Part shown: one piece after another, positions 20,698 to 31,016 of the stretch
How the letters are laid out: each line of letters begins with the position of its first letter
Numbering within the stretch: position 1 is the first letter of the stretch
From: Thermothielavioides terrestris NRRL 8126
Taxonomy: Eukaryota; Ascomycota; Sordariomycetes; Sordariales; Chaetomiaceae
Direction of reading: 5' to 3'
Length of the DNA: 64,000 nt
Assembly: GCF_000226115.1 (NCBI RefSeq)
Contig: NC_016458.1
Coordinates: 5,924,001-5,988,000, forward strand
Notes under the pieces: model-generated
What the model was told of the DNA's origin: nothing
Seen by the model: only the letters and a program-made list of their open reading frames with translations
Database searches by the model: none
Program-made: the position numbers and the translations under genes

Positions 20698-23427
20698 ATG
20701 GCGCCGCAGACGAGCACACGCGGCAAGGTCGTCTCCGTCCATTGGCTGGGGGGGACCAAGTCAGTCAACTTTGGCACAACGTTCGGTCTGCCGTGGCCGA
20801 GAGGGTGCTTTCTGCCAGCTCGCACATGCTTCGTCTGCCGGGACGATGAGGGCCGTGCTATACCGCTGCAGTCCTGGGTGACTGCGTTCTGGCCGGATGA
20901 CTCCATCAAGTGGACTGCTCATGCAATACCCCCAGTCGACACCGTGTCCGACGCCTATCACGTCCGAGCTGAGTCCAACGACCAATACCAAACACCGCAG
21001 ATACCTAACCCGGAGCGTTCAGGACACGATGTCTCTACATCGCTCGTTCGTTCTTCCAACGACCTTGTCACAGTGGATACCGGCAAGATCATCGTCACCT
21101 TCCCCACGTCAGGTACACACGTCCTGGAAAAGATCGTTGCACAGAACGGCTCAATTCTTGGCACTGGCGGTCACCTCGTGCTGCTGTCTCAGCCCACGGC
21201 AGCAGGTGAGGATAGCTTAGGAGGACCTCCCTGGCAAAGTTTCTCAAGCCGGATCGACGAGACCATCGTCGAACAAGAGGGCCCGGTCCGCGTCGTTGTC
21301 GCGGTACGAGGCAAGCACCAAGCAGAGGGAGAAGAAACAGAATCATGGATTCCCTTCTTACTTCGCTTCTACCTCTACGCGGGTTCCGAAACCATCCGGA
21401 TCGTTCACACCTTTGTTTACGACGGCGATCCGCAGGCGTCATTCCTCCGTGGGATTGGCATTCGGTTTGAAGTCCCGCTGCATGGCACCGAACTCTACAA
21501 TCGGCATGTGCGCATAGCCGGCGTCGACGGGGGTGTGTTTGCAGAGGCCGTCCAGGGGATCACAGGGTTGTGGCGGGATCCTGGAGCCAACGTACGGCAC
21601 TTGCAGAGGGAAGGCAAGCCGACCCCGCTTATCGATGGTTGGGAGCCCGAGTTCTCGCGACTGCTCAAATGGGTTCCCTCCTGGAGTGACTACTCCTTGA
21701 CCCAGCTCTCTCCGGACGGATTCATGCTCAAGAAGAGGACAAAACCTGGACACAGCTGGGTGGACATCCCCGGCGGCACCAAGGCAGGGGGACTTGCGTA
21801 CCTCGGATCCGCCCACACGGGCGGTTTGGCCGTCGGCCTCCGGCATTTCTGGGAGAGGTATCCTACCTCGCTGGACATCCGAGATGCTACGGCGGATGTC
21901 GGGAACATCACCGTCTGGCTGTACAGCCCCGCTGCCGAGCCCATGGACCTCCGGCCATACCACGACGGTCTTGGGCAGAAGACGTACGATGACCAGCTCG
22001 ACGCCTTGAAAATCACGTATGAGGACTGGGAGGACGGCTTGGGCTCGCCATATGGGATCGCTCGGACGAACGAGGTCTTTGTCTTCGGTCTGGACCGGAC
22101 GCCCTCCTCCTCCAGGGTATCTCAGCTCGCGAATTACATGCGGAACCCACCGCTGCTCGTGGCGGCCCCGGAGTACATCCACGAAACTGCTGCACTGGGA
22201 CAATACTGGGCCCCATTGCCGCGAGACCGCTCCGTGATCTCAAAGAACGACATCCCGGCTCGTCTGGAATTCCTCTTCCAGTTCTACCAGCAACAAGTCG
22301 CGCAGCGCCGCTGGTACGGATTCTGGGACCACGGCGACGTGATGCACACGTACGACGCCGACCGCCACACCTGGCGCTACGACGTGGGCGGCTACGCCTG
22401 GGACAACTCGGAGCTCTCGCCGGACCTCTGGCTGTGGCTGTACTTCCTCAGCACCGGGCGCGAGGACGTCTTCCGGCTGGCCGAGGCGCTGACCAGGCAC
22501 ACCGGCGAGGTGGACGTCTACCACCTCGGCCCGCTCAGGGGGCTGGGCACACGCCACGGGGTGCAGCACTGGAGCGACAGCTGCAAGCAGGCCCGCGTCT
22601 CGAACGCGCTGTACCGCCGGATATTCTACTTCATCACCGGCGGGGACGAGCGGACGGGCGAGCTGCTGGAGGAGACCCTCGAGGCTGAGCGGGCGTTCCT
22701 GGTGCTGGATCCGTACCGCAAGGTCCGCGCAGACCGCGGGACGTACCGTCCTGATCCCGAGGCCGTCTCCATTTCCCTGGGCACTGACTGGTCCGCCCTT
22801 GCCTCGTCCTGGTTCATCGAATGGGAGAGACGGGGAAGGCAGTCATCCCAAGCGAGAGAGAAGCTTGTCCAGAGCATGACGGGCATCGCACGTCTCAAGA
22901 ACGGCTTCGTCACCGGGCTTGCCCTGTACAACACGCGCACCGGGCAGATCTCACCACCGTCCAACGACCCGCACAACGCAGGCATCGTCAAAGTATCGCA
23001 CCTCTCCGCCATGTTCGGCCTGGTGGAGATCTGCGCCGAGCTCATCCACTCGTTCGCAGACGAGCTGCCGGCCGGGTTCAGAGACGCGTGGCTGGACTAC
23101 TGCCGGTATTTCAACGCCCCGGCGGAGGAGCAGACTCAGCGATACGGCGCCAGCTTCGGCAAGCTGCAGCTCCGCCAGGGCCACTCGCGGCTCACCGCGT
23201 ACGCGGCGGCCGTGCTGTCCGACAGCGCGCTCGCTAGGCGTGCCTGGCAGGAGTTCTTCGAGGCCGGCGACGACGGATACGGGGCTTCGGCAGAGTGGGA
23301 CACGCGGCTGGTGCCGGTGGATCAGGCGCTGACGCGCGTGGAGGCGCCGTGGGTGTCGACGAATATTACGGCGTTGTACGGCCTGGCGGCGATTCAGAAT
23401 CTCGCCCTGTTGAAAGACGCGAAGTGA
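20698..23427 (+). CDS. PL26 / PcRGLX-YetA-like exo-rhamnogalacturonan lyase homologue
   Basis: Single exon, 909 residues. PL26 enzymes release unsaturated disaccharide from the end of RG-I. The N-terminal RIFT-barrel opening VHWLGG..SVNFGTTFGLPWPRG, the central sandwich (about 180-400) and the C-terminal alpha/alpha toroid with YGFWDHGDVMHTYD and YAWDNSELSPDLWLW support the family. The architecture matches PcRGLX/YetA-like three-domain proteins. The start is the first ATG in the frame. The protein begins MAPQTSTRGK and has no signal peptide, so a cytosolic location is predicted, unlike secreted family members. An unseen 5' exon could change this. An AATAAA lies about 50 bp after the stop. Neighbours (transporter, GH28) fit an import-then-cleave pathway. 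Family assignment is from remembered motif patterns and needs a profile search. Confidence 0.8.
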   Translation: MAPQTSTRGKVVSVHWLGGTKSVNFGTTFGLPWPRGCFLPARTCFVCRDDEGRAIPLQSWVTAFWPDDSIKWTAHAIPPVDTVSDAYHVRAESNDQYQTPQIPNPERSGHDVSTSLVRSSNDLVTVDTGKIIVTFPTSGTHVLEKIVAQNGSILGTGGHLVLLSQPTAAGEDSLGGPPWQSFSSRIDETIVEQEGPVRVVVAVRGKHQAEGEETESWIPFLLRFYLYAGSETIRIVHTFVYDGDPQASFLRGIGIRFEVPLHGTELYNRHVRIAGVDGGVFAEAVQGITGLWRDPGANVRHLQREGKPTPLIDGWEPEFSRLLKWVPSWSDYSLTQLSPDGFMLKKRTKPGHSWVDIPGGTKAGGLAYLGSAHTGGLAVGLRHFWERYPTSLDIRDATADVGNITVWLYSPAAEPMDLRPYHDGLGQKTYDDQLDALKITYEDWEDGLGSPYGIARTNEVFVFGLDRTPSSSRVSQLANYMRNPPLLVAAPEYIHETAALGQYWAPLPRDRSVISKNDIPARLEFLFQFYQQQVAQRRWYGFWDHGDVMHTYDADRHTWRYDVGGYAWDNSELSPDLWLWLYFLSTGREDVFRLAEALTRHTGEVDVYHLGPLRGLGTRHGVQHWSDSCKQARVSNALYRRIFYFITGGDERTGELLEETLEAERAFLVLDPYRKVRADRGTYRPDPEAVSISLGTDWSALASSWFIEWERRGRQSSQAREKLVQSMTGIARLKNGFVTGLALYNTRTGQISPPSNDPHNAGIVKVSHLSAMFGLVEICAELIHSFADELPAGFRDAWLDYCRYFNAPAEEQTQRYGASFGKLQLRQGHSRLTAYAAAVLSDSALARRAWQEFFEAGDDGYGASAEWDTRLVPVDQALTRVEAPWVSTNITALYGLAAIQNLALLKDAK

Positions 23428-23474
23428 GGTTGTGGGATTTGTTTGTGTTATGCGCAAGTACAAGTACAAAAGCA

Positions 23475-23480
23475 AATAAA
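23475..23480 (+). terminator. Polyadenylation signal AATAAA of the lyase gene
   Basis: Exact AATAAA 48 bp after the PL26-like stop codon, followed by a T-rich tract. It fits a fungal 3' end signal. Confidence 0.5.
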
Positions 23481-23489
23481 GCAGCCCAA

Positions 23490-23535
23490 TATCCGCCTTC
23501 TTCTTCTTTTTCTTCTTCATTTTTTTTTTTTTTTT
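23490..23535. repeat. CTT-rich and poly-T low-complexity tract
   Basis: Imperfect TTC/TTCTT repeats run into 15 consecutive T between the convergent lyase and dynamin genes. It reads as a purine tract on the other strand. Confidence 0.8.
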
Positions 23536-23546
23536 CGTGTGTTTCA

Positions 23547-25787
23547 TTAGACCGAGTGACCGCCTTGCATCCGGAGCCTCTTCAGCTCCGCCATGGCATT
23601 CTCCAGCACTTCCAACTTCGTGGTAGCCTGCGCGCGCTCGGCCGCCGACTCGGCGCTCTCGTCCGCAATGCGCTGCACCTCGTCGTCGGCCAGGTCGCAG
23701 ACGACTTCGGGAGAGAGGATTCCAGGCAGCTGCTGGACGAGGCAGCGCTCGACGGCGAGGGTGCTGATGGAGTCGATGAGGGTCTTCAGAGAGACCTGAC
23801 GGGGAAGAAGAGGCTGGGTAAGCGTGCATCGTGCAGAATGTAGTTTGTTTAGCAGCTGCGTTGGGGGATCTCAGACCTTGTAATACGCTTCCATCATGTC
23901 CGTGGCCATGGAGCACGAGTATGTGTCCATGTCGGGCTCCATCTCCTCGCTCAGGGCGTTGAGCAGCACGGACATGTCGATGGAATGATATTCTGGACGC
24001 CACGACCTCAAATCCCCCACCTCGAGGATCTCCTTCATTGTTCGCTCCACGCGTTTGCGCTGTCGCTCTGCCTGCGCCTTCTGCACGTTTTCCGTCAGGT
24101 AATGGTTGTAGGTGATAGGATGCCCGGAGATGTGAGGTTCTAGGATCTCTGCGGCCTTGGCGTTCAACTCGCTCTTGATGTTCTCCAGTGCCGGGCTCAC
24201 CACCTGCGCCAGGACAGCCTCAGCAGTCGCAGCATCAGCCACGTGCCGGAGGATCGACTCGGTCGTCGCGACAGCCGAGGCGAATACGCGGTCGAGGAGG
24301 TCCTCCACCATGCCCTTCCAGGGCTTGCACTGGTTCCGAAAAAGCTCGGCGACGATGAGCGGGTTGTATGTTCCGGGGAGCTCTCGGCCGCGGCTGTCGA
24401 GCAGGAGTTTCCGCACTTCCTCGATGTAGCTGTCGCGGGTGATGACCGCTGGCTTGTCGTTTTTACCGCGCTTTTTTCCGCTTGAGGCCCAGAGTTGTTC
24501 ATCCGAGACGGTGTCGACAATGGTTCGTGCGTGGCCTTTTTGGTGCATCTCGGCGGCGAAATTGGCCAGGGTGTTCTGCACAACTGCCCGAAGACGTCTG
24601 TCCTTTGGGCCGCTGAAGAAGGTATCGGTGTAAATGCCGTCGATGGCCGCTCTGGTCAAGTCGGAGAACGCTGTGCCGATCTTGAGGAGATAGCGGCGCT
24701 GCTCGGCGACCGTTGCCCTCGCCGTCCCCAGCTTGGCAAGAGTGCTCTTGCATTCGTTCATCCCCTCGGTGACATCGTCGAGGACACTGGGGAGTTGGTT
24801 AAGAATCTGGTCGCGCAGGACGAGGCTCAGGCGCACCCTGAGAGCAGCAACGCCCAGCTGAGTGGGCTTCAGCGTCTTCCAAACTCCCTTGGAGAAGAAC
24901 TCGGCTTCTGCTGCATCTCGGGCAGCAGTCGAAGAATCTCGCTCTGCGTACGAGCGGTTCCGAAGAACATGCCAGCCAAGGCGGAATTGGACGTCTTTGT
25001 TCTGGGCGAGCTCGATGTAAAACCGTTCGCTGTCGGAGCCCTCATCAAGCGTGTCGGGCTTCGTGATGAGGCCCAGGGTGCGGGTCCCATTAGGGTCCTG
25101 CTCCCTGGCGTGGCGAGTGATCTGTTGCAGCGCGAAGTCGCTTTTGGCTGAGACGACCGCGAGGATGATGGTGCGCGGGTTCTTCATGTACGACAGCACC
25201 AGCGCCTCCACGAGGGCTGCATCTTCGTCCGACTGATCCTTGTTGCCGGCCAGGAACAGGCCCGGGAGGTCGACCATCGTGAGATGGGGCTGCGAAGGAC
25301 CCCGGACCTCGACGCGGAGGACGTCGGTGCTGAAGGCCTTGGTGCTTCCGCCGAGGCCCATCACGTCCTTGGCTTCGTCCACGATCTTGCCCAGATCGAG
25401 CCCATCGAGGGTGCCAGCGTAGCTGAACGCTTCGAGTTTGGCCTTCTCTCCGCCGCTCCGCTCCGACCCCGGAATGATGCTGATATCAACACCCGGGGCA
25501 GGTGTCCGACGAAGAATGAGCTCGGTTGCGAACCGAGTGCAGAGGTTGTCCTTCGCGGGGAAAGACATGCCAGAAATTGCCTCGAGAGCAGAGCTCTTGC
25601 CTGATGACTGGTCACCACAGACGATGATCTGCGGTAAATCGACATACTGGCTGAGGCCCTGTGACCGTAGCTTGTCGATGACATCCAACAAGTCACGATG
25701 GTCTCTGGACTGCAGAGAGGTCGCCTTGCCTTCTGCGGGCCTCATTGGGAGCTGATCCATGCTGGAATTTGGATGGCAGAGTTTCAT
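23547..25787 (-). CDS. Dynamin-family GTPase (Mx/Vps1-like)
   Basis: Two exons, 25787-23877 and 23795-23547, 719 residues. Dynamins self-assemble on membranes and use GTP for remodelling. The G domain shows G1 GDQSSGKSS (58-66), G3 DLPG and G4 TKPD; a stalk follows. The second exon supplies the GTPase effector end (SLKTLIDSISTLAVERCLVQ and a coiled tail). The intron 23876-23796 begins GTCTGA, a weak donor, and ends CCGTCAG; joining restores EAYYK-VSLKTL. There is no PH or proline-rich domain, so it is closer to the short Mx/fungal DLP class than to classical dynamin. A later start at Met10 (25760) is possible. Role unknown. Confidence 0.88.
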
Positions 25788-26514
25788 TGCCAGTCAGGGG
25801 CAGAGAAGTGAACTTGCGAAGTCGAGTTGATGCCTCTGACAGCTGAGTGTTAGGTTTGGTATGCGTCTTTGTGAGCTGGGATTCTAGACTCGAAATTTGT
25901 GAGCAGGCTTCGGACCAGGATTGCCTCCTAACTGTGTTTGTTTTTGAATCTGTTTCGGCCACGCCTGAGCATTCGGGATGAGCAAACGGAACCGTGGCGG
26001 CCTAGTGGCCAAAGGTCCAGCGTCGGCACGGATAGGCACCTATACGATCGGCATGACCGCCATTCAGCAGCCGGTGACTCATGCACCGTGTCCAGACAAT
26101 CCAAGATATGGTCGAAAGGCGGAAAACAGGACACGGAAGGCTGGTGCAGGCCGTCCATCTTTGCAGCCGCCCTCAACTGTGAGCTTTGCAAGCAATGTGA
26201 GTGGGCAAAGCTCAGAGCCGCAAGGTTTCGGCTCTCGTCTCAGTCCCTATCCGGCTCCGTATTGCTGGCCGAGCAAACGGACTCGGGGCCTAGTGATAAG
26301 AGCAAGATTTGAGCGTCCAGGGCCCACCGAGTTTCCCGGACAGGGGAAATGACCAGCACAGTCTCGGCAGGGAAGCATGTTGTGGCAACGCTCTCGGCAA
26401 GCACACGGCAACAAGCTTGCAGATCCTCCGGGAAGGCACAGCACGATGCCCATCTCCGACTTTTTCTACAAACGAGGAACAAACGCATGGCAGATTAAGC
26501 CGGTCGCCTGGTCC
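25788..26514. other. Intergenic
   Basis: About 730 bp between the dynamin start and the SDR stop. No gene or repeat recognised; open frames here lack splice signals and family resemblance. Confidence 0.5.
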
Positions 26515-27480
26515 CTATTGGGTAATGCCGCCGCTGGCAGCAACATACTGGCCCGTGATCCACCGCGCCGCATCCGAAACCACCAGCAGCACCGCGTCGG
26601 CGATCTCCTGGGGAGCACCGGCGACCTTGCCGAGCCTCGCCCCAATGGCCAGTTTCCGGCCCACCTCCTCCTGGAGTGCCCCAGCGGGGAACCAAGTCGC
26701 GGCGTCCGTCTTGGTGGGTCCGGGCGCAACGGTGTTGACCGTGATGCCCTTGCTGGGACCGAGCTGTGTGTATCGATTGCCCGTATCAGCCATGTATGCC
26801 TATCAAAGGGCCCAAGACAGCATGGGGTAGGGGAGGAGTTGTTGGGACTGGGAGTGGGCTGGATTACTTCAGCAGCCAGTGCGGAGGTCAGGTACTCCTG
26901 CGCGGCCTTGCTGGCGCCGTAGACGGCGACGCCAGGCATGTTGTGCATCCTCGTCACGACGGTGCCGATGTTGACGATGCGGCCGCCCTCGGGCATGTGC
27001 GGTGCCGCGGCCTGCGCCATGTACAGCGTGCTGAAGGTGTTGAGGGCAAACGCGCTCTGCACCTCCTCCGGCGTCAGGTCGACCAACAGCTTGCCCTGGC
27101 CGGAGCCGGCGCCGGCGTTGTTGACTTGAGGGAGAGTTGGGGTGGTCAGCATCACTCGTTCGTTTCCTTGAGCAGGAGGACTTACTCAGAATGTCAATCT
27201 TGTCTGTCTTGAATCCCTCCAGCGTCTCCTTGACAAGCTTAGCTGCGCCTTCAGGGGTCGAGACGTCGGCCTGAACCACGACGACTTTGACGCCGAGGGC
27301 TTGGATGCTGGCCGCCACGTTTGCCGCGCGGGCGGCAGAAGCATCGGATACAAAGTTGATGGCGACGTTGGCTCCGTTGCGGCCGAGGGCTGTGGCGATG
27401 GCCGCTCCGATGCCATTCTCGCGGCCGGAACCGGTCACGATGGCGGTTTTGCCGGCGAGGGAGAGTGTGTCTGGTGCCAT
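26515..27480 (-). CDS. Short-chain dehydrogenase/reductase (classical SDR)
   Basis: Three exons, 27480-27186, 27124-26868 and 26763-26515, 266 residues. Classical SDRs are NAD(P)-dependent oxidoreductases. The cofactor motif is TGSGRENGIG near the N-terminus. NNAG is restored across intron 1 (27185-27125, GTAAGT...CTCAAG). The catalytic Tyr/Lys are in YGASK. LGPSKGITVNTVAPGPTKTD is restored across intron 2 (26867-26764, GTAATC...ACACAG). The serine that normally precedes YxxxK by about 13 residues appears as Thr/Val (IGTVVTRMHNMPG), so activity or exact subfamily is uncertain. It resembles versicolorin/tetrahydroxynaphthalene-reductase-like and gluconate-type SDRs; the substrate is unknown. 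Confidence 0.9.
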
Positions 27481-28607
27481 TGGATGTGTGTGTGGTCTAT
27501 TTGTAGGCAACGAATGGGTTTCACAAAACAGTCGAGAGAAAGATGTGCGACGAGTCCGCCGACGAGTGTCTTTTTGTAGGTTCCGGACGTTCCAGACTTG
27601 CCTGGGCTCGGAGACATTGGGCCTGTCTTGGTTTCTGGCGACATGGGCAGCTCGGGTGTAACTGGGGCCGTCATTCAGGGTTGGTGGAATCAATCTCGAC
27701 CAGAATGGAGCTTGCGCCGAAAAGCGTCTATCGCGTGGGTCTATCGACGAGCGGTGAAGTTCTCTCATTCGTCCGCTTTTACTTCGTTTTCCAAATCGGG
27801 ACATTACTCACTCAGCTAGCAGCCTTAGATGAGCTCGTTGATTTGTCATCGCCGTGCTGCCGACTTGGCCACACACTCGACTGTGTTCCCCAGGGCAGCT
27901 CTCGCGCGGCTTACCAGTTACCACACAACCGCCAGCCTCGATCGGAAAATCTGCCCCCTTCCGAGCACCAGTTACTGCGTGGCGATTCCAACTTCGCGAA
28001 CATGCCGGGTTAAAAGATGGGTGCTCTCTAAACGTGGCTATACAAAACTGGCAACGTTGAGATGCCTATTGGTCCCAGTCCCGAAATAACATGATTGCAA
28101 TACCCAGAGTAGAGCTGGATCAGGAGTATGTTGTGGTGATATCATACTGTAATTCTGAACACGCCGCCGCGCCCGCCGGCAGCGGCGACCTTCCTATAGC
28201 GCTGCGTCTGAACTTAGAGGGGACAGTAGGACCTCCTTGAGGCATGCCAGCACGAGCTTTTCCAAGTCCATCGCCGGGCATCACGGCAGTGCATGAGGTT
28301 GCGACGCCAGCGTGGCGCTGACACTTGGCGTCCGAGGGGATCTACGCCTAAAGGATTCACGAACACATGGGAGGCAGCTGCAGGAGCTTGGACTCCGTAC
28401 CCAGTATTCAATGTAGTTTCCAACAAGAAAAGGACTAAGAGTCCATGTCTACCCAGTAATGGAGAGTGGAAGCAAGATGGAAGCCGGTAAGGGTTACTTA
28501 GAACGGAGCAAAAAATGTGGCATTTGCGGCGACATAAGTTACGTAGTGGTTATTGTCATGCCCTCTACTCTATCCATGATCAGAAGGATTCACCTGTCAG
28601 AACCAGC

Positions 28608-28629
28608 CCGGCCCGGGGCTCCGGGCCGG
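28608..28629. repeat. GC-only perfect hairpin
   Basis: Arms CCGGCCCGG and CCGGGCCGG are exact reverse complements of nine bases around a GGCT loop, in otherwise average-GC intergenic DNA. Function unknown. Confidence 0.75.
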
Positions 28630-29654
28630 CCCACTGAGATTAGGATCCACCAGCCTGATGCCCAACTGCCGCCCAAGACTGGGCTCCTGATCAGGAGAAC
28701 TCTCCCACAATACAACATCTTCAACACCACGATTGTTCCCAGTTGTGTGCATTGCTTGCATCGTGATAGCTTCATCTTCCTGAGCCTGCGCAGTGGTTCC
28801 AACATCACCGGCTATTTGTGAACATTGTTGTATTGATCCTGCTGGAGGATCTTGCTGCGCTCGCTGATCCTCCAAACATATGTTGACGCGGACTCAAGAG
28901 AGCCAAGACTTAAGCTTTGCTTCCCCATCATTTTACCTAGCTGCGGTCTCACACCACAGTGATAGCGCCGCCAACGAGTCTTGGCCAATCAGGGCTATGT
29001 GGGTTGGCGGTGCACATGCTGGCAGTATGTCGATCACGCTTGCCAGCTCGTTCATCATCTCTCCGTTACATCAAGGGATGTGGCAGGGCTTTTAGCCGGC
29101 CACTGCGAAGAGGATCCCTTCTAGCAGGATTCACCCGCTCTCAGTTGCTTGGCGCATCGCTGGAATCAACTCGCTGACTCAACCTTCTTGCGTTTGAATC
29201 TGTCAAACTGAGAGCGGTACTGGACCATCCTGTGGAACTGTCCACGTACCAACTAACTACCTTAGCGGCCTAGGACGGATGTTGGTCTATTCAACCTCGC
29301 GAGGCGAGCCGTCCTCGAAGCCCGCAAGCCCGCTTGGTCCAAGAAACAGAGCATCACTCAAAGTCGTGTGACAAGAGGACAATTGGCCGCTTCATGTCAC
29401 CAACTACCCGATTGATTGAGTTGCGGAGTCAAGATGCCGAAAGGATCATGCGAGCAGACGAATGTAACAACGCGCTGAATAAAAGACACGGTGAGCGGGC
29501 CCCTTTCTCCCTGTCTGGGGATGGGGGAGCATCCTTCCTCCCCAGGTTCCCCAGGTTCCAGCTCTACCACTGGCAAGGACGGGAGAAAGTGACAACATTA
29601 ATGTAACCCCAGAAAGACAGAGGACTCTCGCTCAGTCGCTCTGTGCCGGCCGTC

Positions 29655-29660
29655 TATAAG
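29655..29660 (+). promoter_or_regulatory. TATA box of the small secreted protein gene
   Basis: TATAAG lies 115 bp before the ATG at 29770, and a C/A-rich leader follows. The position fits a transcription start near 29685-29690 and a short 5' UTR. Confidence 0.5.
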
Positions 29661-29769
29661 AACCCACCGACATCCCCGACCCCAAGCAATCAAGCGTCCA
29701 CAGAACACAACACCACATCCATCAAAATCTCGCAACCGGCCTTTCAAGAAAGCTAGCTTATCCGTCAAG

Positions 29770-29976
29770 ATGAAGGTCTTCGCTGTCGCCCTCGCTCTGT
29801 TCGCCGCCGTCAGCGTGGCATCGTCGGCCGACGAGCGCGCCGCCGATCTGGTGACCGGAAGCCAGCTCGAGCGCCGCGGCTGTGGCCCGCATTGCGGATG
29901 CGACAACGGGCAGTGCAACTGCGCTGTCTGCGACGATTTCGGCTGCAGTTGGTACTTTGATGGCCGGACCTGCTAG
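29770..29976 (+). CDS. Small secreted cysteine-rich protein with Kex2 site
   Basis: Sixty-eight residues, one exon. A signal peptide (about 1-19, MKVFAVALALFAAVSVASS) and an acidic propeptide end in a dibasic ERR at 34-36. Cleavage there by a Kex2-type protease would free a 32-residue peptide. That peptide has eight cysteines, at mature positions 2, 6, 8, 13, 15, 18, 23 and 32, enough for four disulfides or metal binding. No family was recognised. Effector, antimicrobial or metal-binding roles are all open. A TATA box lies at 29655. The good signal peptide and cysteine pattern make it very likely a real gene despite its size. Confidence 0.78.
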   Translation: MKVFAVALALFAAVSVASSADERAADLVTGSQLERRGCGPHCGCDNGQCNCAVCDDFGCSWYFDGRTC

Positions 29977-31016
29977 GAGAGCAATTCAGGTGTGTGACTT
30001 ATCTCTGCCCCGACGTCCTGCAGTTCGGATGTGGACTGTTTGGATGTTAACGTTAGGCTGATCAGCGTGTTGCCGTTAGACCGCGCCTCTCTTTCTCAGT
30101 CGCCTACTCCCGAGCTTCACATCGACATAGGACATACGACTGGAATATGAGCGGAGAAATGGGGACTGCGCAGTGGGACAACTGCTTAAACTGCTTCTTG
30201 CCCTGACTGAACTGTAGGCTCAAGCAATCAAGCAAGGCCACTCAACTTCAAAATAGTGTCAAACAAAGGCGGGCTCCGTTTTTCTTCCTCCTGAACATGT
30301 GCCTACTTCGCTTGACTTTGAGTTCTAGCTGCGTGACTCTGAGTTGTGGTTGATGATGAAGCTCAGTGGTTCTGCGAGGAGAATGGTTCTGCGAGGAGAA
30401 TGGTTCTGCGAGGAGAAGCCAAAAGCGCAAAGACACTGTGACAGGAATTGAAAAGAGGACCAGGCAAGTATTGGCCAATTGGGGACCATTGGGAAGGTTC
30501 AGAAGTTGCCCTCCGTTCACGGGCATCTTGGGCTACTATCTAGCATAGGATTGGCGGTCATAACATAGATTCGGCGGTCATAAAAGCAAGTTCTGTACTC
30601 AATTTGTAATTGAGAAATTGAGCACGCGCTACATTTTTCACCTCGTTCGTCAGTGCCGAAGCTGCCACTGCCACTGAGGTGTGAGCGGCATGAAGTGTTC
30701 TCACGTGCACTCAATGAGAGGCTTACGTAACCGGTCCCTGTCCCGCAGCAGCTGCAGCCGAGCTTGGCTGGATCCCTGCTGCTGTTGCGGCTGCTGCTGC
30801 TGTTGCGGCTGCTTGGTGCGGCGGAGCTCGTTATCTGTGCGTGCCAATGCCGACCGGGAGCGCCGCATCTGGCGTCGTCATTCCATCCAGCGCCAATCCA
30901 GCTCGCACCCTCTGCTCGATTGCAGCCGACGCGTTTTCGCGCATGATTCCCCGCGCCGCGATCTCGACCGTCCGCATTGCGAAAGAAGCAGACCCAGGCA
31001 ACAGCAACGGCACGCC
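29977..31016. other. Intergenic with tandem repeats
   Basis: About 1 kb between the small secreted protein and VPS35. It contains three perfect 17-bp copies (listed separately), the 11-mer GGCGGTCATAA twice at about 30552 and 30573, and CTG/TTG-rich sequence at about 30770-30815 in the VPS35 promoter. Confidence 0.6.
30367..30417 (+). repeat. Three perfect 17-bp tandem copies
   Basis: The unit TGGTTCTGCGAGGAGAA is repeated exactly at 30367, 30384 and 30401. Perfect identity suggests recent expansion, and copy number may vary between strains. Confidence 0.9.

Larger units (their letters stand above)
27481..29769. other. Gene-poor stretch of 2.3 kb
   Basis: No convincing gene between the SDR and the small secreted protein. 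Open frames such as that around 28597-28875 lack an ATG or splice context. A GC-rich perfect hairpin at 28608-28629 and the promoter of the next gene are noted separately. Confidence 0.55.

Noticed and set aside
28597..28875. 92-codon minus frame
   Set aside because: The apparent start is TTG, and the product resembles no family.
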